Positions 6,642-15,989 of a stretch of 40,868 nt of DNA are shown one piece after another (the first letter of the stretch is position 1; every line of letters starts with the position of its first letter). Position numbers and translations under genes: made by a program. Origin of the DNA: Clostridiales bacterium (GTDB lineage: Bacteria; Bacillota; Clostridia; Lachnospirales; WQUN01); the NCBI GenBank assembly GCA_031270945.1, contig JAISWZ010000500.1:1-40868 (forward strand). The letters run 5' to 3'. The notes beneath the pieces are model-generated. The model did not search any database and was not told the origin of the DNA. It saw only the letters and a program-made list of their open reading frames with translations.

Positions 6642-9140
6642 TTGTCATTCATTGATAAATATGATCATGGAGATTGGCGCATAGTAGAACTGCTAGGCGA
6701 GGGCTCATTCGGAAGGGTATATAAGATTGTCAAGGAAGAGCACGGAGACAAGTACTTTGCTGCGCTGAAGGTCATACCAGTGCCCAAGTCAAGCTCAGAG
6801 CTCAGAAGTCTTAGAGCAGAAGGCTACGACGATGAAACGTTGCGTACATACATGAACGAAAAGGTAGTAAGCGTCTTGAATGAAGTAAGGTTCGTTATGA
6901 AGTTCGAGGGCACTTCAAACATAGTGAGCTACCAGGATCATGAAATCCAGCAGAAGGAGGAGGATGACGAACCTGGATTCATAATCCTTTTGCGAATGGA
7001 GCTGTTGGAGAGTCTCGAAAATATCTCCATAAAGAGAAATTTCGAAGAGCCGGAAGTAGTGAAAATAGGGATTGACATATGCCGAGCCCTTGAGCTTCTG
7101 GCCAAGAACGGCACGATTCACCGGGACGTGAAGCCGGAAAATATATTTTTGTCAAGGCATGGGGACTATAAGCTTGGCGATTTTGGAATAGCCAGGGAGA
7201 TCGAACGTACGCTAACCGCTGGCTCAAAAGCGGGAACTCCGAATTACATGGCACCAGAAGTATACACAGGGAAGAAATATGGCACGACAGTCGACTTGTA
7301 CTCGATTGGACTTGTCATGCATAAGTTGCTGAACAACAAAAAGATGCCGTTCATCTCTCCTAACTCAGCAAATCTAAGCCAGGCAGAACGAGACGAGGCA
7401 TTGGGCAAGCGAATGACAGGCGCTCAGATACCACCCCCGGTCTTTGCGTCTCCTGAGCTTTCTAGAGTCATACTGAAGGCTTGCGATTTCAATCCCGAGA
7501 ATAGGTTTAGAACGGCCTCTGAGATGCGCATAGCTCTGGAGACATACAAGAATCCAGTGGTTGTTGAGGGTGGAACCAAATGGCCAGTGACTGGTTATGA
7601 CATAGCAGCAAGCGCTTCAAGCAAACAAAATGAAATCAAGAAGGAACCGACAGTTATAACTTTATCTCCGAGTAAACCCAAGAATCTAATTGCATTGGCC
7701 GTAGGAGTGCTTGCTTTCATATTATTCCTTGTTCTAGTTTTGCCCCCTATGGCAAGGGGCGTCTCGAATAACGACGGGGATGGCGATCAAGACTATGCTG
7801 AGAATGCAGAGGGATATCGCAAAGCCGCTGAGAAGGGCGATGCGGAAGCGCAATATAAGCTCGGAAACTTGTATTACAAGGGTGAGGGCGTTGAGCAAGA
7901 CTATCCAGAAGCGGTAAAGTGGTTTAACATGGCCGCCGAACAAGGCGACTCGCAATCTCAGAACATGCTCGGCAACTGCTATTATTACGGATATGGCGTA
8001 GCCAAGGATCATGAAGAGTCCGCAAAATGGTTTACCGAAGCCGCTGAGCAAGGCCTTGATGAAGCGCAAAACAGTCTCGGAAGTTTATATTACAGCGGCG
8101 AGGGCGTTGCCAAAGACTACTCCGAAGCTGTTAAATGGTTTGGAAAAGCCGCTAGGCAAGGCAACGCTTCATCTCAAAACAGTCTTGGAAACAGGTATTA
8201 CTTTGGCGAAGGCGTAGAGCAAGATTACGATGAAGCCCTAAAGTGGTTCAAGCAGGCCGCCGAGCAAGGTAACGCCAGTGGACAAAACAATCTTGGAAAT
8301 TTGTATTATAGCGGTCAAGGCACAAATAAAAATTATGACGAAGCTGTAAAGTGGTACGTTAAATCCGCTGAGCAAGGCAACGTTGACGCGCAACACAGTC
8401 TTGGGAACTGTTATTACAATGGCTTTGGTGTCGAGAAAGACATTATCGAAGCAGTTAAATGGTACAAAAAAGCCGCTGAGAAAGGCAAGGCCACTGCCCA
8501 ATACGCTCTCGGAATGATATATCGCGTAGGTGATGGCGTAAGCAAAGACGACATTGAAGCTCTAAAGTTGTTCAGGGAAGCGGCTGAACAAGGCCACCCC
8601 GGTGGACAAAACCAATTGGCCTATGGATACTTATATGGTGAAGGGGTAGAACAAAATAACGCAGAAGCCGAAAAATGGTTCAGAAAAGCTGCTGAACAAG
8701 GAGACGCCACTGGGCAAACCAATATCGGACACTGCTATGCGACAGGGACTGGCGTAAAGCAAGACTATGCTGAGGCTGCAAAATGGTACAGAAAAGCTGC
8801 TGATCAGGGACACGCTCATGGGGAAAGCTATCTTGGAGATTTATACTACAATGGCCTAGGCGTGACTAAAGACTACACAGAAGCCGTTGAATGGTACAGA
8901 AAATCCGCTGAGCAAGGATTCTCTGGTGCCCAATACAGCCTTGGAGACAGGTATTACTATGGCGAAGGGATCGGGCAGGACTACTCCGAAGCCGCAAAAT
9001 GGTATCTTAAAGCCGCTGAACAGGGCCTTGCTAGAGCTCAAAGAAAGATTGGCGAGATGTACCGGGATGGCTTAGGAGTAGCGCAGAACAGTGAAGAGGC
9101 AAGCAAATGGATCGAAAAGGCCGCTGAACAAGGAGCATAA
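6642..9140 (+). CDS. Transmembrane Ser/Thr kinase with 12 Sel1 repeats
   Basis: This 832-aa protein starts at TTG (MSFIDKYDHG) behind AAGGAGG, as in its paralogues. A longer upstream frame reads through the MITE and is not the start. The kinase spans residues about 12-300: glycine loop GEGSFGRVY (19-27), Lys43 in AALKVI, HRDVKPEN (160-167), DFG (180-182), GTPNYMAPEV. Between beta3 and helix C is an insert (SSELRSLRAEGYDDETLRTYMNEKV) typical of Firmicutes kinases of this type. A linker leads to one transmembrane helix at about 349-368 (LIALAVGVLAFILFLVLVL), then twelve 36-residue Sel1 repeats. All catalytic residues are present. It is probably a sensor or scaffold kinase with cytosolic catalysis and an external repeat domain; substrate and ligand are unknown. 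Confidence 0.92.
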   Translation: MSFIDKYDHGDWRIVELLGEGSFGRVYKIVKEEHGDKYFAALKVIPVPKSSSELRSLRAEGYDDETLRTYMNEKVVSVLNEVRFVMKFEGTSNIVSYQDHEIQQKEEDDEPGFIILLRMELLESLENISIKRNFEEPEVVKIGIDICRALELLAKNGTIHRDVKPENIFLSRHGDYKLGDFGIAREIERTLTAGSKAGTPNYMAPEVYTGKKYGTTVDLYSIGLVMHKLLNNKKMPFISPNSANLSQAERDEALGKRMTGAQIPPPVFASPELSRVILKACDFNPENRFRTASEMRIALETYKNPVVVEGGTKWPVTGYDIAASASSKQNEIKKEPTVITLSPSKPKNLIALAVGVLAFILFLVLVLPPMARGVSNNDGDGDQDYAENAEGYRKAAEKGDAEAQYKLGNLYYKGEGVEQDYPEAVKWFNMAAEQGDSQSQNMLGNCYYYGYGVAKDHEESAKWFTEAAEQGLDEAQNSLGSLYYSGEGVAKDYSEAVKWFGKAARQGNASSQNSLGNRYYFGEGVEQDYDEALKWFKQAAEQGNASGQNNLGNLYYSGQGTNKNYDEAVKWYVKSAEQGNVDAQHSLGNCYYNGFGVEKDIIEAVKWYKKAAEKGKATAQYALGMIYRVGDGVSKDDIEALKLFREAAEQGHPGGQNQLAYGYLYGEGVEQNNAEAEKWFRKAAEQGDATGQTNIGHCYATGTGVKQDYAEAAKWYRKAADQGHAHGESYLGDLYYNGLGVTKDYTEAVEWYRKSAEQGFSGAQYSLGDRYYYGEGIGQDYSEAAKWYLKAAEQGLARAQRKIGEMYRDGLGVAQNSEEASKWIEKAAEQGA

Positions 9141-9197
9141 CCCGTGTGCTCCGAGTGGTTGCTTCTCATTTGTAATTTAAATTATTATAGCTGGAAT

Positions 9198-9226
9198 GGC
9201 GGCCTTAATCAGGCCGCCTTATTTTA
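9198..9226 (+). terminator. Terminator of the kinase gene at 6642
   Basis: GGCGGCCT-TAATC-AGGCCGCC is a perfect 8-bp stem followed by TTATTTTATT, about 60 bp after the stop. Confidence 0.8.
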
Positions 9227-9333
9227 TTGAAGCTGATCCCAGTGATGAGCGGCTGAAGTTTGTTCTGGACAGAAGCCTAAATCATTAGCCCTAGGCGGGT
9301 ATCGAGCGTCAAAAACAAATTTTTGAATTTGTG

Positions 9334-9362
9334 TTGCACTTGACATAGTAGTGTGGTATAAT
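9334..9362 (+). promoter_or_regulatory. Promoter of the interrupted kinase gene
   Basis: TTGCAC (9334-9339), a 17-bp spacer and TATAAT (9357-9362) in the context GTGTGGTATAATC, resembling the promoters at 6350 and 12380. An overlapping TTGACA (9340-9345) is too close to the -10 to serve. The rest of 9227-9555 holds only this promoter and a MITE. Confidence 0.6.
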
Positions 9363-9442
9363 CATTATGGATACTAGGCCCAAAAAACAATATCTAAAGA
9401 TTTCTAAAAATGCCCTAGCAAACCCTACCTGAAGCCGATTAA

Positions 9443-9535
9443 GAGCATATCTTTAACTGATTGGCACTGTGAAAGGCATGCGCTGCTTTAGCGCGTGGTT
9501 TTTCCATGGCCAAAATTTAATTTCTGGATATGCTC
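9443..9535. mobile_element. Variant foldback MITE in kinase leader
   Basis: The ends are GAGCATATCTTTAA and AATTTCTGGATATGCTC, with an inner palindrome around GCATGCGCTGCTTTAGCGCG. TAA (9440-9442) flanks the left end and AAG the right. It lies between the promoter at 9334 and the ribosome site at 9541. Confidence 0.7.
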
Positions 9536-9555
9536 AAGTGAAAGGAGATTTTGTC

Positions 9556-11986
9556 TTGTCATTCATGGAGAAATACGATAACGGAGATTGGCACAAAGCA
9601 GAGCTGATAGGCAAGGGCTCGTCAGGAAAAGTATACGCAATTGCCAAGTTAGAGCTTGGTTCTGTGCGCTATGCGGCACTGAAAGTCATACCAGCGCACA
9701 AGACGATTGTAGACCCCGACAGCCTGAGGGCTGAAGGCTACGACGATGACTCGATCCGTGAATACATGGACGAAAAGGTAAGAGCATATCCCAAAATTAT
9801 ATCCGAGGCACCGGAAAAATCCGGCGTTGAAGCATTCGCCAGGATTTTTCCGGCGCCATTTCGGAATTTTGGGATATGCACTAAATAGAGTCTTGGCTGA
9901 AGTGAATTCCATTATGAGGCTTGAAGGCTCGCCCAACATTGTCAGATACGAGGATTACGCGATCCAGAACAAGAAGGGCAAGCTGGGATGCAAAATCCTT
10001 TTGCGCATGGAACTGTTGCAGAGCCTCAAAAGAGTCTCTCTTGAAAGAGAAATCAATGAGGAAGAAGCAGTCAAGATTGGGATTGACATTTGCCGAGCTC
10101 TTGAGACTTTGGCTGAGGAAGACATAATTCATGGTGATGTTAAGCTGGACAACATATTCAGATCTAAGTACGGGGGCTACAAGCTTGGCGACATCGGAAT
10201 AGCCAAGCAGTTCGAACGTACGATGGCTATAGACAAGGGAACTATGAATAACTGCATGGCGCCAGAAGTATTTGCAAAAAAGAAGCACGACCAAACGGCA
10301 GACTTGTACTCGCTTGGACTTGTCATGCATTATTTGCTGAACAACAAAAAGATGCCTTTTATCTCCGCCGATTCAACAAGCCTTAGCCTAGCGGAGCGAG
10401 AAAAGGCCTTGGAAAAGCGATTGACAGGAGTTCAGATTCCGCCCCCAGCCTTCGCGTCTCCTGAGCTTACTGAGATCATATTGAAAGCTTGCGCTTTCAA
10501 AGCAGAGGATAGGTTCAGAACAGCGGCCGAGATGCGGACAGCCCTGGAGACATACAGGAATCCAGTAGTCGTTGAGCCGTCAAACATAAGCCCAGTGGCT
10601 GACTCAATTAAAACAGTTATCGCTTCAGACGAGTCAGAAGTCTTGAAGCAGTTGAAGATATTAGCGGAGCAAGGCGATGCCGCTGGACAAAACCTTCTGG
10701 GAAATAGATATTGCTATGGAGAAGGCGTCGAGAAGGACTGCGTTGAAGCTGTAAAATGGTACAGAAAATCTGCTGAGCAAGGATACGCTCCTGCGCAGTG
10801 CAATCTTGGGAACAGCTATTTCTTAGGCCAGGGAATAGGGATAGACTATACAGAGGCAGCGCAGTGGTACAGAAAATCTGCGGAGCAAGGCAACGCGCGT
10901 GGCCAGACCAATCTCGGAAACAGGTATTTCTATGGCGAAGGTGTTGAGGAAGACATCGCAGAGGCTGTAAAATGGTACCGGAAAGCCGCTGAACAAGGCG
11001 ATGCCATTGGTCAAAACTATCTCGGTAATAGATATTGCGATGGCGAAGGCGTAAAGCAAGACTACGCAGAGGCCGAAAAGTGGTACATAAAGGCAGCTGA
11101 GGATGGCGGCACCGGTTGGCAAACCAATCTCGGGAATAGATACTACTATGGCCAAGGAGTAGAAAAAAGCTACACAAAAGCCGTAGAATGGTATCGAAAA
11201 GCCGCTGAGCAAGGCGATGCCGCTGCGCAAAACCATTTTGGAAATAGATATAGCCATGGTGAAGGCATAGCTCAAAACTACGCTGAGGCTGAAAAGTGGT
11301 TCAGAAAAGCCGCTGAACAAGGCAACGCCAGTTGGCAAAACGCTCTTGGAAACAGGTATTTCTATGGCGATGGCGTAGAGAAAAACTATGCTGAGGCCAT
11401 AAAATGGTACAGAAAAGCGGCTGAGCAAGGAAACGCCGATGCGCAATTAAATCTCGGAAATAAATATCACTATGGCATTGGAGTAGAGGAAGACAGGGCG
11501 GAAGCCGTCAAATGGTACAGAAAATCTGCTGAGCAAGGCAACGATACCAGCCAGATCAATCTCGGAAACAGCTATTTTTACGGCAGAGCCGTTGAGAAAG
11601 ACATAACGGAGGCAAGAAAATGGTATCGAAAAGCTGCTGAAAAAGGCGGCGCCTATAGTCAATACCTGCTTGGAATTTCTTATTGCGAAGCGGAAGGCGC
11701 AGAAAAAGACTATAAAGAAGCCGCAAAATGGATCGGAATAGCCGCTGAACAAGGAAACGTCATGGCGCAATTCAAAATCGGGCACATGTATTTCCGGGGA
11801 GAGGGAGTGGAGCAAAGCTACGAAAAGGCCGTGCGCTGGTACAAAAAGGCTGCTGATCAAGGCCTGGCTTCTGCAGGCCACTGTCTAAAGCTTATATACG
11901 GAAAGGCTGGATACATAGAGCCTGGCTACGAAGAAGCCGTAAACTGGTACAAAAAGGCCGTTAAGCAAGGATTTTCCGCTAGCTAG
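9556..11986 (+). pseudogene. Ser/Thr kinase-Sel1 gene split by a MITE insertion
   Basis: The TTG start (MSFMEKYDNG) follows AAAGGAGATTTTGTC. The frame runs through GKGSSGKVY and AALKVI to MDEKV, then enters a 100-bp MITE with its TAA duplication and stops at 9888. The kinase resumes after the element in another frame (RVLAEVNSIMRLEGSPNIV) and continues to 11986. Removing the element plus one TAA joins the halves in frame as MDEKV-N-RVLAEV, the length seen in paralogues. The catalytic loop is HGDVKLDN instead of HRDVKPEN (a non-RD form) and DFG is DIG; the catalytic Lys, Asp and Asn remain. About twelve intact Sel1 repeats follow. Unlike its paralogues it shows no hydrophobic helix between kinase and repeats, so it would be cytosolic. 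The long intact downstream frame suggests a fairly recent insertion. Confidence 0.88.
9782..9881. mobile_element. Foldback MITE inserted inside a kinase coding region
   Basis: A 100-bp element with ends GAGCATATCCCAAAATTATA and CCGAAATGG-type inner arms in inverted orientation compared with 2054-2153. It is bounded by perfect TAA duplications at 9779-9781 and 9882-9884. The net insertion of 103 bp shifts the frame. This is the clearest proof in the window that the family is mobile and duplicates three bases. Confidence 0.95.
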
Positions 11987-12038
11987 AGCATTCCAAAATT
12001 CCTTGGAAAATCATCTGCACTATATCTTGGACATACGC

Positions 12039-12068
12039 AAAAGGGGGAGCGTTCACGCTCCCCCTTTT
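12039..12068 (+). terminator. Terminator after the split kinase gene
   Basis: AAAAGGGGGAGCG-TTCA-CGCTCCCCCTTTTT is a perfect stem with a T tail, about 55 bp after the stop. Before it (11984-12038) is a short AGCATTCCAAAATTCC stretch resembling a decayed MITE end next to the TAG stop. Confidence 0.85.
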
Positions 12069-12127
12069 TGAATGCTCTAAAGCTGACGGGCGCTCAAATC
12101 TGAAATTTTCTTGTAGTTGCCCGCATA

Positions 12128-12227
12128 GTGCATATCCCAAAATTCCGCAAGTGGCGCGGTGAAAAGGCATGCAATGCTTCAATGCGTGGCTTTTCCCGCG
12201 CCATAAAATTAATTTTGGGATATGCTC
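12128..12227. mobile_element. Foldback MITE, variant core, first of a tandem pair
   Basis: The ends are GTGCATATCCCAAAATTCCG and AATTTTGGGATATGCTC. The core (GCGCGGTGAAAAGGCATGC...GCGTGGCTTTTCCCGCGCC) differs from the standard type. The flanks are ATA and TTA. It is separated from the next copy only by the shared TTA. Confidence 0.85.
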
Positions 12228-12230
12228 TTA

Positions 12231-12330
12231 GTGCATATCCCAAAATTCCGAAATGGCGCCGAAAAAATCCTGGCGAATGCTTCAACGCCGGATTTTTTCG
12301 GTGCCTCGGATATAATTTTGGGATATGCTT
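12231..12330. mobile_element. Foldback MITE, standard core, second of a tandem pair
   Basis: The ends are GTGCATATCCC and GGGATATGCTT, with the standard CGCCGAAAAAATCC core. Perfect TTA duplications lie at 12228-12230 and 12331-12333 (TTA is TAA on the other strand). It lies directly upstream of the promoter at 12380. Confidence 0.9.
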
Positions 12331-12379
12331 TTAGTCTAGAATGACCGTTATCATATGATTTACGAATGGTTTTCAGGAA

Positions 12380-12409
12380 TTGCGCTTAAGCATAACAGTA
12401 TGGTATAAT
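12380..12409 (+). promoter_or_regulatory. Promoter of the 20-repeat kinase gene
   Basis: TTGCGC (12380-12385), an 18-bp spacer and TATAAT (12404-12409), nearly the same as 6350-6379. About 35 bp downstream the leader contains AAAGGCATTCT (12443-12453); GGCATTCT is also found in the leaders at about 23652 and 26351. Confidence 0.7.
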
Positions 12410-12581
12410 CAAGACAGATAAGATAATCCGAAAGCCGATATCAAAGGCATTCTATACCGACGAACGGATAGAATTAAAATAGTGGAGCGGCCCGACTGGG
12501 TTCTGAGGCGGGCAGCGTTTGTCATATAAAATGGTCTGGCAAAGCCTACTCAAAGCCGAATAGGCGAAAGGAGAGTTTGTC

Positions 12582-15500
12582 TTGTCATTCATAGAGAAAT
12601 ACGATGATGGTGCTTGGCGCATAGTTGATTTAATAGGTGAAGGCTCATTCGGAAAAGTCTACGAAATAGTCAAAGAAGAGCGTGGCTATACGTACCAAGC
12701 CGCGCTGAAGGTCATAAGCGTCCCCAAGACAAGCTCCGAGCTCGACAGCATTAGGGCTGAAGGCTACGAGGAAGCCTCGCTGCGAAAATTCATGGATGAA
12801 AAAGTAGAAAACATCATGAAAGAAGTAAGGTTCGTTATGAAGTTCGAAGGCACGTCAAACATTGTCAGCTACCAGGATCATGAAATCCAGAAGAAGAAGG
12901 GGGAGCTGGGATACCTTGTCCTTTTGAGAATGGAGCTGTTGAAGAGCCTTGAAAAAGTCTCGATTGGCAAAAAATTCACAGAGGCGGAAACAGTTAGGAT
13001 TGGGATTGACATATGCCGGGCACTTGAGCTTCTGGCTAAGAACGGAACGATTCACCGGGACGTGAAGCCGGAAAACATATTCTTGTCAAAGCATGGGGAC
13101 TACAAGCTTGGCGACTTCGGAATAGCCAGGCAGATCGAGCGTACGCTAACCGCTGGCACGAGAGCGGGATCTCCGAACTATATGGCGCCAGAAGTATTTA
13201 CGGAGAAGAAGTATGGCAAAACAGTCGATTTGTACTCGCTGGGGCTTGTCATGCATCGGATGCTGAACAACAAAAAGATGCCTTTCATCTCCGCTGACTC
13301 AACAAGCTTGAGCCAGACAGAGCGAGACGAGGCTCTGGAAAAGCGGATGAAGGGAGAGCCGATTCCTCCGCCAGCCTATGCGTCTCCTGAGCTTTCAAGA
13401 ATCATCCTTAAGGCTTGCGATTACAATGTGGAGAACCGGTTCAAAACAGCACTCGAGATGAGAACAGCTCTGGAGACATACAAGGATCCAGCAGATGGCG
13501 CGCCGCCAAAGATTGATCCGATTGCCCCTATTGCAGCTGATGAGATCAAAGATGAAGAATATAGAATGCGGCCTAAGCATAAGCGCAATAACACGCGCAA
13601 GATTGTGATAGCGGCAGGAGCGTTTGCTGTCTTATGCATTATTGCCATTATCCTTTTCCCTAGCGTAAGCGGCGCTTTGTACTACTCAAAAGCCTGCTCA
13701 TATTTTTATGGCGAAGGCGAAGAACAAAATTATGAAGAAGCCGTAAAATGCCTAAAAAAGGCCGCAGAGCAAGGCAACCAAAGAGCGCAAAGCATGCTGG
13801 GATACTGCTATTATTATGGATTTGGAACACCGGCAGACTATGTAATGTCCGCGAAATGGTATAGAGAAGCGGCTGAGCAAGGATCCGTCAGTGGTCAATG
13901 CGGACTCGGCACTTTATATTACCTGGGCCTAGGTGTGAAGAAGGACTACGCTGAGGCCGCTAACTGGTATAGAAAAGCGGCTGAACAAGATTACGCGGCT
14001 GGACAAAACGAACTCGGAGACAGATATTTCAATGGCGAGGGCGTTGGGCAAGACTACGCAGAAGCCGCAAAATGGTACAGGAAAGCCGCCGGGCAAGGCG
14101 AGCCTGCAGCGCAAACCAACCTTGGAAACTGTTACAGGAATGGGACAGGTGTAGGGCAAGACTATGCTGAGGCCGCGAACTGGTACAGAAGAGCGGCTGA
14201 ACAAGGCTACGTTTATGGACAAAATCATCTTGGAAATTTATATTGCACTGGTCTGGGCGTAGATCAAGATTACATAGAAGCTGTAAATTGGTACACAAAG
14301 GCGGCTGAACAAGGATATGCCCTTGCTCAAAACAGCCTTGGAGACAGGTATTGCAATGGCGAGGGCGTAAAGCGCAATTACGCTGAGGCCGTAAAGTGGT
14401 ATAGAAAGGCCGCAGAGCAAAACGATGCAACCGGACAAAACAATCTTGGGAATAGATATTACTTTGGCGAAGGCGTTGAGAAGGACTATCATGAATCAGT
14501 AAAATGGTACAAAAAAGCCGCAGAACTGGGAAACGTCGATGGTCAGTACAATCTCGGAAACCAGTATTACTATGGCGAAGGCGTAGCGAAGGACTATTCG
14601 TTGGCCGCGATATGGTTCGAAAAAGTGGCTGAACAAGGTTATGCCAATGGCCAATGCATGTTAGGGAACTGCTATTATGAAGGCAATGGCGTCGAGCGGG
14701 ACTACAATATGGCCGTAAAATGGTACTCAAAATCGGCTGAGCAAGACTATGCGGGCGGACAAATCGGGCTTGGGAACTGCTACTATTATGGAAATGGAGT
14801 CTTGCAAAATTATTATGAGGCCGTAAAGTGGTACCAAAAAGCGGCTGATCAAAGCTATGCCGCTGGAGAAAACGAACTCGGAAAATGCTATTACGCTGGC
14901 AACGGCACAGAACAAAGCTATGCTGAAGCCGTAATATGGTTTAGAAAAGCAGCTGAACAAGGCTACGCCATCGGGCAATACAATCTTGCCCTTTGCTATT
15001 ATGAAGGCAATGGCGTAAGCCAAGATAGCGTTGAGGCGGCGAAATGGCATGCCAAAGCCGCAGAGCAAGGATACGCCGCTTCTCAATACGAGCTCGGAAA
15101 ATGCTTCTACGAAGGTGAAGGCGTAGAGCAAGACATCGCAGAGTCTGTGAAATGGTACAGGAGATCCGCTGAGCAAGGCCTCGCCGTTGCTCAAAACGTT
15201 CTCGGGAATCTCTATTACGAAGGTGAAGGCATAGAGAAAAGCTTTTCCGAGGCGGCGAAATGGTACAAAAAATCAGCCGAGCAAGGCAACATCCCTGCGC
15301 AAAACAATATCGGGACGTGCTATCATGACGGCAGCGGCGTTGAGCAAGACTTTGACGAAGCTGTTAATTGGTACAGAAAAGCCGCAGAACAAGGATATGC
15401 CTTAAGCCAAAAAAATCTAGGCAGCAGTTACTTGTATGGCGAAGGCGTGGAGAAGAACTTTGACTTGGCTGTAGAATGGTACAGAAAAGCCGCTGACCAA

Positions 15501-15875
15501 GGCAATGCCAGTGGACAGAACAGTCTTGGATACTGTTATTCCAATGGCATCAGTGTTATCCAAAGCTTTGAGGTAGCTTTTGAATGGTTTAGAAAAGCCG
15601 CAGACCAAGGCGATATGAAAGCGCAGTACAATCTAGGAATTGTCTATTTTTACGGGCAAGGGGTCGAGATAAATTACAACGAAAGCGCAAAATGGCAACT
15701 TAAAGCCGCAGAACAAGGATTAGCGCAAGCGCAAAGCAAACTAGGCGAGATGTATAGAGACGGCATTGGCGTGGAACAGAACACTGCAGAGGCTAACAAA
15801 TGGTTCCAAAGGGCTGCGGACCAAGGCAATGTAAGCGCCAAGAGCAGCCTTAATCCTAATGGCTTAAGTAATTAA
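12582..15875 (+). CDS. Transmembrane Ser/Thr kinase with about 20 Sel1 repeats
   Basis: This 1097-aa protein is the largest member of the array. The TTG start (MSFIEKYDDG) follows GAAAGGAGAGTTTGTC. The kinase occupies residues about 12-300, with GEGSFGKVY, AALKVI, HRDVKPEN (about 158-165), DFG (about 178) and GSPNYMAPEV all intact. After a short linker with basic residues (KHKRNNTRK) comes one transmembrane helix at about 340-360 (IVIAAGAFAVLCIIAIILF), then some twenty 36-residue Sel1 units to the C-terminus; the first is incomplete. The basic residues before the helix fit an inside N-terminal kinase by the positive-inside rule. Sel1 solenoids bind proteins; here the ectodomain would extend from the membrane. 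It has its own promoter at 12380. Confidence 0.93.
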   Translation: MSFIEKYDDGAWRIVDLIGEGSFGKVYEIVKEERGYTYQAALKVISVPKTSSELDSIRAEGYEEASLRKFMDEKVENIMKEVRFVMKFEGTSNIVSYQDHEIQKKKGELGYLVLLRMELLKSLEKVSIGKKFTEAETVRIGIDICRALELLAKNGTIHRDVKPENIFLSKHGDYKLGDFGIARQIERTLTAGTRAGSPNYMAPEVFTEKKYGKTVDLYSLGLVMHRMLNNKKMPFISADSTSLSQTERDEALEKRMKGEPIPPPAYASPELSRIILKACDYNVENRFKTALEMRTALETYKDPADGAPPKIDPIAPIAADEIKDEEYRMRPKHKRNNTRKIVIAAGAFAVLCIIAIILFPSVSGALYYSKACSYFYGEGEEQNYEEAVKCLKKAAEQGNQRAQSMLGYCYYYGFGTPADYVMSAKWYREAAEQGSVSGQCGLGTLYYLGLGVKKDYAEAANWYRKAAEQDYAAGQNELGDRYFNGEGVGQDYAEAAKWYRKAAGQGEPAAQTNLGNCYRNGTGVGQDYAEAANWYRRAAEQGYVYGQNHLGNLYCTGLGVDQDYIEAVNWYTKAAEQGYALAQNSLGDRYCNGEGVKRNYAEAVKWYRKAAEQNDATGQNNLGNRYYFGEGVEKDYHESVKWYKKAAELGNVDGQYNLGNQYYYGEGVAKDYSLAAIWFEKVAEQGYANGQCMLGNCYYEGNGVERDYNMAVKWYSKSAEQDYAGGQIGLGNCYYYGNGVLQNYYEAVKWYQKAADQSYAAGENELGKCYYAGNGTEQSYAEAVIWFRKAAEQGYAIGQYNLALCYYEGNGVSQDSVEAAKWHAKAAEQGYAASQYELGKCFYEGEGVEQDIAESVKWYRRSAEQGLAVAQNVLGNLYYEGEGIEKSFSEAAKWYKKSAEQGNIPAQNNIGTCYHDGSGVEQDFDEAVNWYRKAAEQGYALSQKNLGSSYLYGEGVEKNFDLAVEWYRKAADQGNASGQNSLGYCYSNGISVIQSFEVAFEWFRKAADQGDMKAQYNLGIVYFYGQGVEINYNESAKWQLKAAEQGLAQAQSKLGEMYRDGIGVEQNTAEANKWFQRAADQGNVSAKSSLNPNGLSN

Positions 15876-15914
15876 AGTAAAGTAAAATAAGTAAATTAAA
15901 AAGATTTTATAAAG

Positions 15915-15943
15915 GGGGCCTTCGTTAAAAACGGAGGCTTTAT
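15915..15943 (+). terminator. Weak terminator between two kinase genes
   Basis: GGCCTTCGTTAAAAACGGAGGCTTTATTTC forms an imperfect stem 40 bp after the stop at 15875. The stem is related to those at 21237 and 26104. No promoter is obvious before the next gene, so partial read-through may supply it. Confidence 0.55.
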
Positions 15944-15989
15944 TTCAAGCTAGAAATATACTCTGGAAAGCCTGAAAGGAGATTTTGTT

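Noticed and set aside
9340-9362. TTGACA paired with TATAAT as the promoter
   Set aside because: The spacer is only 11 bp; the overlapping TTGCAC gives 17 bp and is preferred.
10617-11446. Long minus-strand open frames opposite the Sel1 repeats (also about 14029-15194, 17574-18101, 18237-18746, 25091-25946)
   Set aside because: They are antisense shadows of the 36-residue repeats, with periodic hydrophobic patterns, no ribosome sites, and recurrence behind every paralogue.
9556-11986. The split kinase as an inactive pseudokinase because of HGD and DIG
   Set aside because: The catalytic Lys, Asp, Asn and metal-binding Asp are all retained, so these are non-RD-type changes; the disruption is the MITE, not the active site.
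12094-12334. Small overlapping frames reading through MITEs (also 6355-6543, 29445-29627, 9827-9880)
   Set aside because: They arise from the palindromic element (peptides such as FRRHFGILGYA recur at each copy) and have no independent coding support.
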